Below, piece by piece: positions 8,920 through 16,771 of a DNA stretch of 39,173 bases (positions are counted from its first letter, which is position 1; each line of letters opens with the position of its first letter). The position numbers were made by a program, and so were the translations under genes. Source of the stretch: Kiritimatiellia bacterium (GTDB lineage: Bacteria > Verrucomicrobiota > Kiritimatiellia > RFP12 > UBA1067). The notes beneath the pieces were generated by a model. The model had not been told where the DNA came from and ran no database searches. It was given only the letters and a program-made list of their open reading frames with translations. The stretch covers positions 1-39,173 of the forward strand of contig JAEDMC010000002.1 in NCBI GenBank assembly GCA_016303225.1, given 5' to 3'.

Positions 8920-9477
8920 TTACTTTTCTTTTAACCAATTTACAAACTCTGCGACCTTGAACTTCAGTTCTTCGGCAGTTCCGTCGTTCTCGATCACGTA
9001 GTGGGATTTTGCGGCCTTCTCCTCGACCGGCATCTGCGCCTTCAGTCGGGCCTCGGCCTCCTCGCGCGTGTAGCCGCGCGTTTCCATCATGCGCGCAACT
9101 TGCGTCTCCCGCGCAGAACGGACGCAACATATTATATCATAATCTGCGTCCCAGCGGGTCTCGAAGAGGAGCGGGATGATGGCTACACGAAGGACCTTAG
9201 ACTCTAGACGTGAGACTAGCCCGCCTTCCGTCTCTCGTCTAAAGTCCTGAAACGCCTGAATCTTCCTCTTCACTCGCGGGTGGATACGCGCCTCGAGAGC
9301 CTTGCGCTTCGCCTCGTCGGCGAAAACCTCCGCGGCAATGCGCTTGCGCTCGGCCGGATCGGGAATGAGTTCATGCACGACGTCGTCAGCGTCGATCGTC
9401 TCGATGCCGAAGTCGTTGAGGAACTTCGCGACCATCGACTTCCCGCACGCGATTCCGCCTGTCAGCGCGATTCTCAT
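8920..9477 (-). CDS. coaE: Dephospho-CoA kinase with in-frame repeat insertion
   Basis: CoaE phosphorylates the ribose 3'-OH of dephospho-CoA with ATP, the last step of CoA synthesis. The P-loop GGIACGKS is at residues 7-14, followed by DADDVVHEL (29-37), then HPRVK and IPLLFE. The 185-residue length is slightly short-to-normal although about 20 residues (77-96, DFRRETEGGLVSRLESKVL) come from a repeat element located between HPRVK and the IPLLFE strand. The ATG overlaps the stop of the preceding surface-protein gene by one base (TGATG), which suggests translational coupling. Rho follows. Function is near certain; whether the insert affects activity cannot be judged. Confidence 0.96.
   Translation of the reverse strand: MRIALTGGIACGKSMVAKFLNDFGIETIDADDVVHELIPDPAERKRIAAEVFADEAKRKALEARIHPRVKRKIQAFQDFRRETEGGLVSRLESKVLRVAIIPLLFETRWDADYDIICCVRSARETQVARMMETRGYTREEAEARLKAQMPVEEKAAKSHYVIENDGTAEELKFKVAEFVNWLKEK
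9190..9248. repeat. Heptamer inverted-arm repeat in coaE, copy C
   Basis: A 59-bp shorter member of the uvrA repeat family. The left end is AAGGACCTTAGACTCTAGAC with 7-bp spaced AGAC cores. The right end is CTTCCGTCTCTCGTCTAAAG followed by TCCT. It is translated as DFRRETEGG and on, the same frame and orientation as the two uvrA copies. Confidence 0.85.
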
Positions 9478-12233
9478 CAGTCTTGCTTCTGAATTGTCTC
9501 GACCTTGTAGAAGAGCTGCGGCATCCCGTCGATGACCGGAGGGTCAACGACAACGATTTCGCCCGTGCCCTTCTCCGTCGCCATCACGCCCCAGCTGTCG
9601 ATCAGAAGATTCGCATTCGTGAGAAGGTTGTAATCAAACTTCGCATCCGACTTGAACGACAGCGAGAACTTGCCGTCTGCAACTGCCGCGGACGAGATCG
9701 TCACCGCATCCGTCGCCTCGGGCACGGGATGCTCAGAGCTGTCCGGTTCCCAAGAAACCGAATCCAGCCACACCTGATCGCCGTTTGACACGTGTGAAAA
9801 CACAATTTTCTGTCCCTCAGCCTTCGGGATGTACACACTCGCAGATTGCCATTCCTCATTTGCAATGCAGACGAGATTCGTCCCACCGGTCCCACCCTCG
9901 AATTCCATGACAAGAATTGTCTGCAAGTTCCCAGCCCAGATATCCTCCTCGTACTGGCCTTTCCACCAGAAGGTCAGCGTTCCCGAGGTTGAGACATCCG
10001 CCGCAATCTGCGCCGCCGTCTTGCCCTGAGACGCGGGATGCGTCACGCAAGCGCCGCGGTCAGCATCGTCCGTCACCTCCCATCTTTCCGCCGTAACGTC
10101 CTCAAAGTACAGGTTGTTGCAGTCCAGCGCCACGGAGATCGGGGACGGGATGAATCTCCAGATTGCATAAAGCGTCACTTCGCCGTCGGCCGCCGCTGTG
10201 AGGTTCGAGACCGACTCGTTGGGCTGGTAGGTTCCGGTCTCCTGCTTTGGATCCATCCCCCAGCCGGTGAACTCATGATGCAGGGGCGCGTCTGGCACGG
10301 GCGTCAACGGCAGTTTCTTTACCTCGTCGTAAGCAAACTCCATGTTCTCCGGCACGGAACCCGTTCCGCCATTCGCGTCGAAGGTGACCGTGTACTGATG
10401 CGCGTTCCAGAGCGCATGGAGCGTACAGGACTCGCCTGCCGCGACAAGATTGGTGACGGCCGCGCCGTTGACGAGGAGGGACTTCTCGTTCGGCGGCAGG
10501 TTCGTCGTCCACATCGTGAAATCGTAGCCGATCCGCGTGAACACATTCGACGGCAGCTGGAAACCGACGTCGCGCTCGACATTCGTCGCCGCCATCTCGC
10601 CCTCGCCGCCATTCGCATCAAAGGCAATGGTATACCGTCCAAGCCAGTCCGCCTTGAAGGTCACGACCCCCTCAGCCTCCGAAGTCAGATTTGACACCGT
10701 CGCCCCGGCCAGGAAGTTCGTCACAACCTTGCCACTGACCAACACCTGCCAGGACCGGAACTCGCAGCCCGTCTTCGTAAACGCGCTCTCGGGAACGACG
10801 TATGCCTCGCCGTATTCGAGCGAAACGGAGTCCATCGCCCCCTTTCCCCCGTTGCCATTAAAGACGACCTCGTACGAAATCGGCGTCCAGATAGCGTAAA
10901 GATGAACTGAGCCTTCCGTCGCCAGGTTGGCGACGGACTCGCCCGGCTGGTACCGAACTTCGGTTGAATCTTCGCTCTCCGCCCAGCCCTTCAGCACGTA
11001 TCCCGTGCGCGAAAGCGGCAGCAGGGCATTCGCCTCGCCATAGAAAAATTTTTGCTCACTCATCGCGCCAGACCCGTCGTTGGCATGCATAATTACACGA
11101 TACGAATTGGCCTGATAGCTCGCATAGACCTTTTCGTCCTTCGCAACCGCCGTGTAGTTACCGGACCATCCCGTAAAGCGATAGCCATCATGCGAAGGAT
11201 TCTCAGGCGGGGTCGCAGATTCACCCTTCAGCACATACTCCACCTTGAGAATGCCGTCCTTGTTTGGCGTCGTTCCGTTGAACATCTCTTCCTCTTTGAA
11301 CGTCACCATGAACTTCTGCGTCCAGCGAGCGTAGAGGTTCACGACTTCATTGTGAACCGCCGTCAAATTCTTGACCGTCTGCTTGTCCGCATAGACAACA
11401 GCCCCTTCCGTCGGGCTCGTCGCCCAGCCGGCGAAGGCATAGCCGTCCTTCGTGTAGGCATTGGCCGTGAGCGCCTTCGCGGAATCATAGGTGAAGGCCT
11501 CGTCCGACATCGACCCGCCCGTCGCACCGTTGCCGTTGAACTTCACGGTATAGGCATTCGCCGCCCACACGGCTGAGAGCTCGGAGTGGAACTTCCATGT
11601 ATTCGAATCCCAGAAACTAGTGCCTGTGACCAAGGCTTTGTCATTGAACGTCGCGCCAAGGTCGTTTGTCCAAATGCTAAACGTATAGCCCGTCTTCACG
11701 AATCCGTTCGCCGTCAGGTTGAACGACGAGTCGATGTTCTTGTCCTCGATCGACGCCGTCGAGCCCGATGCCGACCCGTTCCCCTTGAACGTCACCGTGA
11801 ACGGCAGATAATCGAAATATGCGCCTAACGCACGCCTGACAGTGTTGGGAACAGCCGAAACCTTCAGCGTCGCCTTGCAGGACAGACGATCGCTCGCCAC
11901 AGTCAAAGTCAGATTTGGATCACTGTTTTGCGTCAGCTCAGACATACCGTTACGGACCACGTAGTCCATGCTTTCGTTCCAATACCATCCCATAACCACA
12001 TGACCGGCAGGCGGATGCGCGACGAAATTCGCCTCCTGAACACCATTGCCGCGCGTGACTGCGAACGTTGCCGAAGCGGGGTCGATTTCGCCCTTGGTCA
12101 CCAGTTTCCAGTCGCTGCCAGTCGATACGGTTCCGCGCGTGTTGTAATAACAATACACGGTATCTGTATTTTCCGCCACCAGGATTCCTGCGAAAAAGCC
12201 GCAACAGGCTAAAGTCAGAATGAATTTTCTCAT
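9477..12233 (-). CDS. Secreted InlB_B (Listeria-Bacteroides) repeat surface protein
   Basis: The 918-residue protein starts with a signal peptide (MRKFILTLACCGFFAGILVA) and has a strong SD, AGGAGG, 10 nt before ATG 12233. From about 143 to 694 I count seven ~75-80-residue repeats of the InlB_B/Flg_new type, each with YTV(K/T)F(N/D)(G/A)NGG-like starts, a central GY.F.GW and an ending LYA.W. Next comes a jelly-roll-like region (GTLTFWWKGQYEED, then VWLDSVSW), familiar from large PVC proteins. The last ~70 residues end in PQLFYKVETIQ, a motif also seen at the end of the giant protein at 22524. InlB_B repeats are small beta-grasp-like adhesion modules. A role in surface attachment is inferred; the ligand is unknown. 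Confidence 0.93.
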   Translation of the reverse strand: MRKFILTLACCGFFAGILVAENTDTVYCYYNTRGTVSTGSDWKLVTKGEIDPASATFAVTRGNGVQEANFVAHPPAGHVVMGWYWNESMDYVVRNGMSELTQNSDPNLTLTVASDRLSCKATLKVSAVPNTVRRALGAYFDYLPFTVTFKGNGSASGSTASIEDKNIDSSFNLTANGFVKTGYTFSIWTNDLGATFNDKALVTGTSFWDSNTWKFHSELSAVWAANAYTVKFNGNGATGGSMSDEAFTYDSAKALTANAYTKDGYAFAGWATSPTEGAVVYADKQTVKNLTAVHNEVVNLYARWTQKFMVTFKEEEMFNGTTPNKDGILKVEYVLKGESATPPENPSHDGYRFTGWSGNYTAVAKDEKVYASYQANSYRVIMHANDGSGAMSEQKFFYGEANALLPLSRTGYVLKGWAESEDSTEVRYQPGESVANLATEGSVHLYAIWTPISYEVVFNGNGGKGAMDSVSLEYGEAYVVPESAFTKTGCEFRSWQVLVSGKVVTNFLAGATVSNLTSEAEGVVTFKADWLGRYTIAFDANGGEGEMAATNVERDVGFQLPSNVFTRIGYDFTMWTTNLPPNEKSLLVNGAAVTNLVAAGESCTLHALWNAHQYTVTFDANGGTGSVPENMEFAYDEVKKLPLTPVPDAPLHHEFTGWGMDPKQETGTYQPNESVSNLTAAADGEVTLYAIWRFIPSPISVALDCNNLYFEDVTAERWEVTDDADRGACVTHPASQGKTAAQIAADVSTSGTLTFWWKGQYEEDIWAGNLQTILVMEFEGGTGGTNLVCIANEEWQSASVYIPKAEGQKIVFSHVSNGDQVWLDSVSWEPDSSEHPVPEATDAVTISSAAVADGKFSLSFKSDAKFDYNLLTNANLLIDSWGVMATEKGTGEIVVVDPPVIDGMPQLFYKVETIQKQD

Positions 12234-12277
12234 TGGAACAATTCCTCCTCAATGACTCATCTACCCTAACAGACTTC

Positions 12278-12294
12278 GCGCAAAACGATTGCGC
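12278..12294. other. Short perfect inverted repeat upstream of the InlB_B-repeat gene
   Basis: GCGCAA and TTGCGC flank a 5-nt loop, 45 bp upstream of ATG 12233. No T-run follows in the transcribed direction, so it is not a classical terminator. It may be an operator or an RNA hairpin in the leader. I see no convincing promoter in 12234-12310. Confidence 0.4.
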
Positions 12295-12314
12295 CAGAAT
12301 CTCATCTGACCCTT

Positions 12315-12394
12315 TAGCGATTAGCATTTAGCGGTTAGTTATTAGCTTTTCACGCTAACCGCTAACCGCTAAGAGCTAATAGCCAAGAGCTAAT
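12315..12394. repeat. GCTAANN heptamer repeat with inverted arms after the secretin gene
   Basis: An array on a 7-bp period directly after the secretin stop (12396). The left arm has units of TTAGC plus two bases (TTAGCGA, TTAGCAT, TTAGCGG). The right arm is GCTAACC twice, GCTAAGA, GCTAATA, GCCAAGA, GCTAAT. TTAGCGGTTAG (12328-12338) pairs perfectly with CTAACCGCTAA (12355-12365). It could form a long hairpin in the transcript, but no U-run follows. Confidence 0.9.
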
Positions 12395-12395
12395 C

Positions 12396-15300
12396 TCAGT
12401 CGGCCGTCGGTGCAGCCTTGACTTCAGCCGCTGCATCCGTTTCCTCGGCATTGACCGTGAGTTCGCGACCGGACGGCGTGATGAGGCGGCCCGTCACGAA
12501 GATAAGGAGGTTCTTCTTGATCGTCTGCTCCGCATGACTGCGGAAGAGGCGACCGATGAACGGCAGGTCGCCGAGGAACGGCACCTTGTCATCCATCGCC
12601 TTGCGCTGTTCGGTGATGAGACCGCCCATGACGACCGTCGAGCCAGGCGTGATCGAGACCTTCGAGTCGATCGAACGGACCGGGAAGAACGGCTGTTCCA
12701 TCGGCGCGTCATACCAAGTCATGTTCTGCGAGCCAGCCGTGGAGAGGTTGTTGATCGCGGCCATGGAGGTGTCGACGACACGCCCGCCAATCTGCGTGCG
12801 GTCATCATCCGTCAGCGGCACGGCGAGAGCCTGGAGGGAGGCCGTCATCGCCGAGATGATCCCTGCAAAGTCCGGCACAGCCGATGCGCTGCCCGTGTTG
12901 CCCGTGAACGGGATCTTCATGCCGTAGTTGTGCCAGATCGGCTCGTCAACGACCTGCGGCTTGAGTTCAAGGTCGATCGTACCGCCGTTCGCCTCAGAAT
13001 AGGTCGGCGTGACGTCGAGGATGACGCCGACTTCGCGCATCGTGAAGTTCTGCGGCTCGACGACGGCGAGAATCGCGGACTGCGAGCTGCCCGAGTTGCT
13101 GCCGCCAGAAGACGAGCCGGACGACTGGAGCTGCACGTCGTAGTCCTGCGGGTAGATGTACTCGACGACGACCTTGATGACAGCGTTCTCGCCCGACTTC
13201 GTCACGACCTTCGGGGCCGAGAGGAGGTCCGTGTCGCTGCGCTGCGAAAGCATGTGCAGGATCAACGAGAGGTCCGCCTGACCGAGAAACGCGTTCACAC
13301 GCATAAACTGGTCGTTGTTTGAGAGACCCGAACCGGAGACATGGTTGCCGACGTCAGAGAGATAGCGGTTGCCGCGGTTGTATTCAGAATCGGTGCCGCC
13401 GAAGGCATTGATGCCAAGATTGCGGTTGCCGCCCACATCGCGGATCAGACGGCCGTTTCTGGAGCTGTACGGCACATTGCGGGAATACGAATCCGTGAAG
13501 TTTCCACCACTCGTCCAGTTCTTGGTCGACATCGTGTCGGTAATGGAACTCGTGCTCGTGATGTTAGGCAACGGCTTACCGTTGCTCGTAGCCAAGTCCG
13601 TATGCGTCTTATCCGTCACCGTTCCAGAATCGTCAAATCCATTGCCAGAGTTTCTCGTCCAGCTCCTGCCACCGCTCTCCGTGCCCCAGGTCGAGCCCTT
13701 GAGGCCAAGCGCCTTCTTGAGCTTGCCGCCGACATTCAGCGAATAGTCGCTGTTCAGGATCCACTCAAAGCCAAGGGAGTTGAGGTCTTCCTGCATCACT
13801 TCGACGAAACGCGTCTCAATCTCGATGAGCTGCGGCTGACCGCCGAGCTCGTCCAGCACTTTCTCGAACTCAGCGAGGTTCTCGCGCGTGTTGCGGACGT
13901 AGAGCTTGCCGAGCGACTTGATGTGCTTGATCGAGGAACCCTCGGGCCACTTGACGCCCATCTGCTCGAAGAAGACCTTCCAGTCGCGTTCCTGATTTTC
14001 CTCACCGCTGTCGTCAGAGGCCCTCTTCGAGCTGTCGACGAAGCCGCCCATCGTCTTGATTTCCTCGGACGCGGAGGAGACGCGCTCGATGAACGCCTCG
14101 GGGACGTTGTACTTGCGCGCCAGGATTTCGGCGGTGGACATGTCCTTCTGCATGACCATGACGACGGAATCGCGGATGACGAACTTGTAGTCGACCGAAT
14201 CGCAGACGAGCTTCAACGCCTCGTAGATCGTGAGGTCGCTCGCGGAAATCGTCGGAATCGGCGCCAGCCCGTTGCCGGACTCGGTGGCGTCAACCACATC
14301 GTTGCTGGAGAAGTCGTCCGCCTCCTCCGTGGCCGCGGCCTGCGACTTGATGGCGCCCTGCGGCGTCTTGAGGTAGAAGTTGAAGCCGCGCTTCTCAACC
14401 GGAATCTTCGGGTCGTCGTAGTCCTTCGACGCGGTGCGGAAGAAGTCCACCGCCTCGATGATCGTCGCCGGCGGCTTGAACGAGATGGTCGGCAGGCGAA
14501 TCGTCTTCATGCGGCGCTCGATCTCCTGCTCGACCGTGCGCTCGGGATCGTCACCCGTCGACGCCTTGACCGTTTCGGAAGACGAGTCCTTCAGCTGCGC
14601 GGCATTGGGCGCGTAGACCGGACGCCACCGCTCGTCGACGTCGGCGATCATGCCGTCGCGCGCCGCGATGCGCTCGCTCTGGAGAATGACCTTGCGCTTG
14701 CGCTGAATCTGCTCGCGCAGACGAATCGCCTCGCGGTTGTACTTGTCTTTCTTGAGGACGATCTCGCACTCCTCCGCAGCCTTGTTCAGGTCCTTCACCG
14801 CCAGATACTGGCTGCTGCGCCGCAGGTGCCGGCGAATCTGCTCGCGCTCCTTCTTGTATTCCGTATCATTCCGGCGGTGGAGGTTCTCCGCCACATCCGT
14901 CTCCTGCTCGGCGCCGGCAGCTTCCGCATTCCAAAGCTCCAACACGCGACGGGCCTTCGGATGACGCATGTCAATCGCCTGCTGAATGCGCTTGTAGGCC
15001 AGCGCGCGACGACCGAGGTCATACTCCTGCAACGCCGCACGATAGAGACCCTCGGCAATTCCCAGATCGCACTCCTTGCGGAAAGCCTTCGAGGACTGAC
15101 GGTCGTTCAGGAGCTTGAGCGCAAGACCGTAATGACGGACGGCCTCATCATACTCCTCGCCCGCCATGTTCTTGCGCGCCAGATCGATTTCACGCTTGGC
15201 CTGAACATCCAATGCCTTGCGGCGGACCAGCTCCGTGTTGCGGATGTTCTCGATGAGTTCGGCATCGCTCGGCGGAACGGACGGGGCCACGTTGGCCTTC

Positions 15301-15599
15301 TCCTCGACCTTCTCTTCGACCTTGGCCTCGGCAACCGGCTCCTCGACCTTGGCCTCGGCCACGGCTTCAGCAACAGGTTCCTCGGCCTTCGTCTCGGCCT
15401 TCGCCTCAGTCGCCTCTTCGGCCTCGGGAATGCTCTCGGCCTTCTCCTCGGCTTTCGCTGGCGTTGCAGCCTTTTCACCGGACTCGGTCTCGAGATCCTT
15501 CAAAAGACTGTCGAGATCATCCTGCGCGACAGCAGAGATGGAAACAACGGCGAATGCCATCGCGACGCACCAGGCGACTACGTTCCTCTTATTAGTCAT
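12396..15599 (-). CDS. Outer-membrane secretin with N-terminal TPR region (PilQ/Amuc_1098-like)
   Basis: A 1067-residue protein predicted to form the outer-membrane ring of a type IV pilus-like machine. Start at ATG 15599 (MTNKRNVVAWCVAMAFAVV, signal peptide ending ..SAVAQ), with SD AGGTGG 5 nt upstream. Codons further upstream lie in or before the promoter. After the signal peptide come a long Ala/Glu/Lys-rich linker, a TPR-like helical region (ARKNMAGEEYDEAVRHYGLA), secretin N-domains (LTIYEALKLVCDSVDYKFVI; QLIEIETRFVEV) and the secretin barrel with SAPKVVTKSGENAVIKV and VPFLGDLPFIGRLFR (about 1004-1018). A ~130-residue Ser/Asn/Gly/Thr-rich stretch is inserted before NAFLGQADLSLILHML. TPR plus secretin at the end of this gene order matches the Amuc_1098 family. 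Orthology rests on order and architecture, not on an alignment. Confidence 0.93.
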   Translation of the reverse strand: MTNKRNVVAWCVAMAFAVVSISAVAQDDLDSLLKDLETESGEKAATPAKAEEKAESIPEAEEATEAKAETKAEEPVAEAVAEAKVEEPVAEAKVEEKVEEKANVAPSVPPSDAELIENIRNTELVRRKALDVQAKREIDLARKNMAGEEYDEAVRHYGLALKLLNDRQSSKAFRKECDLGIAEGLYRAALQEYDLGRRALAYKRIQQAIDMRHPKARRVLELWNAEAAGAEQETDVAENLHRRNDTEYKKEREQIRRHLRRSSQYLAVKDLNKAAEECEIVLKKDKYNREAIRLREQIQRKRKVILQSERIAARDGMIADVDERWRPVYAPNAAQLKDSSSETVKASTGDDPERTVEQEIERRMKTIRLPTISFKPPATIIEAVDFFRTASKDYDDPKIPVEKRGFNFYLKTPQGAIKSQAAATEEADDFSSNDVVDATESGNGLAPIPTISASDLTIYEALKLVCDSVDYKFVIRDSVVMVMQKDMSTAEILARKYNVPEAFIERVSSASEEIKTMGGFVDSSKRASDDSGEENQERDWKVFFEQMGVKWPEGSSIKHIKSLGKLYVRNTRENLAEFEKVLDELGGQPQLIEIETRFVEVMQEDLNSLGFEWILNSDYSLNVGGKLKKALGLKGSTWGTESGGRSWTRNSGNGFDDSGTVTDKTHTDLATSNGKPLPNITSTSSITDTMSTKNWTSGGNFTDSYSRNVPYSSRNGRLIRDVGGNRNLGINAFGGTDSEYNRGNRYLSDVGNHVSGSGLSNNDQFMRVNAFLGQADLSLILHMLSQRSDTDLLSAPKVVTKSGENAVIKVVVEYIYPQDYDVQLQSSGSSSGGSNSGSSQSAILAVVEPQNFTMREVGVILDVTPTYSEANGGTIDLELKPQVVDEPIWHNYGMKIPFTGNTGSASAVPDFAGIISAMTASLQALAVPLTDDDRTQIGGRVVDTSMAAINNLSTAGSQNMTWYDAPMEQPFFPVRSIDSKVSITPGSTVVMGGLITEQRKAMDDKVPFLGDLPFIGRLFRSHAEQTIKKNLLIFVTGRLITPSGRELTVNAEETDAAAEVKAAPTAD

Positions 15600-15630
15600 A
15601 TCGACCACCTTCTCCTTCGATTTGCCAACC

Positions 15631-15659
15631 ATTATACTATATCCTGCTTCAAGGTTCAA
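15631..15659 (-). promoter_or_regulatory. Sigma70-type promoter for the secretin gene
   Basis: TTGAAC (15659-15654), a 17-bp spacer, then a perfect TATAAT (15636-15631) on the minus strand. The -35 overlaps the stop of the preceding gene. A start near 15624 leaves a ~25-nt leader with the AGGTGG ribosome site before ATG 15599. This argues against the upstream in-frame ATG at 15632, which lies inside the -10 region. The secretin can thus be made independently of the upstream pilus genes. Confidence 0.65.
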
Positions 15660-16771
15660 GGGCTGACCAGCTTGCGCTTCTTCCCAGTCAAACCGTTTTC
15701 GACTGTGATTTCCGCACCATCCCCAACCGTTTTGATTTCAGAAATCGTGTATTTCGCCCCGCTGAGCGTGATCTCCGAGCCCGCGACGACGTCGAAATTC
15801 TTAACCGCGCCACGCCGCGAATAAGTGAGTTTCGCCTGCACGTCGACGGACATCGGCTTCTCCTTCCGGCTTTCCGCGACCGTCAGCGTCAGCTGCTTGC
15901 CATCACGCTTGCGCTCGATCACGACTTCGGAGACGTCGACATCCCGCTTGTTGACGCTGCCCTTGATCGCGCGCTTCTCGGACTTCTTCTCGTAGCTCTT
16001 CAGGACGAAACCGCTGTCGCCGATGTTCTCGCCGATGAGCACGGACGTCGACACGCCCTTGCGACCGTAGCTGTCCTTGCGCGACGCATCGAAGAACTCG
16101 CAACGCCAGCTCTTGGGGACCGGTGTCGCCGACAGGAAGATGAACGGCAAATAGGTCTTCTTGAGCGGCAGCTCGATCGCCAGCGAATCAAGATAGTCGG
16201 GATGATCCTTGGCGTCTGTGGGATCGGTCTTCGCGAGATACTCCTCGAGGTTCGAGAAGTCGTCGCCGTCCGCATCGGCCGCAGCATCGGCGGCATCCGC
16301 GGGATTTAAGCCGTACTTCTTCTCCCAAGCGTCCGGAAGTCCGTCCTCGTCGGCGTCCAGGGGCTTCGCCACCTGCGCGACCTTCTGCGTCACACCGCAG
16401 AAGACGCAGACGAGGTTCTTCTCCTCATCGTACTTCTCCGGCATCGCGCGGCCGCAAGCCTCGCTGATGCAGAAGACGCGCTTCTCGCTGGCGAACGAAC
16501 CGAGGAAGCGGTCCTCGATCCGACGCGCAAGCTCGACCGTCTTGGACACGTTCGTCGACCGGCAGCAACCGGTCAGATCGGCGTCCGCCACGGCTGCGCG
16601 TTCCTTGCCGCGGCCGGAGATCGAAACCGTCGCCGCCTCGATGTCCGCCTCGGCGTCGCCGCCGAGAAAGCAGAACGCACCTGCGCCGACCAGGGCCAGA
16701 ATGCCGACCCCGGCCGCCAGCCACTCGTAGTGCGCTGCGAAGAAATTGCCCTTGCCCGAACGCGAAATCAT
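15656..16771 (-). CDS. Inner-membrane PilP-like pilus protein (Amuc_1099-like) with Cys4 and TSP3 motifs
   Basis: A 371-residue protein with an N-terminal membrane segment (about 16-36). Cys101, Cys106, Cys122 and Cys125 (CISEAC, then CVFC) look like a zinc-ribbon. A thrombospondin-3-like segment follows at 139-185 (DADEDGLPDAWEKKYGLNP, then DADGDDFSNLEEYL). The C-terminal ~100 residues are beta-rich and end in SGAKYTISEIKTVGDGAEIT, recalling the PilP/GspC homology region that contacts the secretin. It overlaps the stop of the previous gene by ATGA and has a good SD (AAGGAG, 7 nt). Its position between the PilO-like gene and the secretin gene is that of Amuc_1099. The family call is by context; the zinc and calcium sites are inferred from motif only. 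Confidence 0.8.
   Translation of the reverse strand: MISRSGKGNFFAAHYEWLAAGVGILALVGAGAFCFLGGDAEADIEAATVSISGRGKERAAVADADLTGCCRSTNVSKTVELARRIEDRFLGSFASEKRVFCISEACGRAMPEKYDEEKNLVCVFCGVTQKVAQVAKPLDADEDGLPDAWEKKYGLNPADAADAAADADGDDFSNLEEYLAKTDPTDAKDHPDYLDSLAIELPLKKTYLPFIFLSATPVPKSWRCEFFDASRKDSYGRKGVSTSVLIGENIGDSGFVLKSYEKKSEKRAIKGSVNKRDVDVSEVVIERKRDGKQLTLTVAESRKEKPMSVDVQAKLTYSRRGAVKNFDVVAGSEITLSGAKYTISEIKTVGDGAEITVENGLTGKKRKLVSP

Noticed and set aside
13341..15824. An 827-codon plus-strand open frame
   Set aside because: Antisense to the secretin gene; Arg/Leu/Asp-rich and without motifs.
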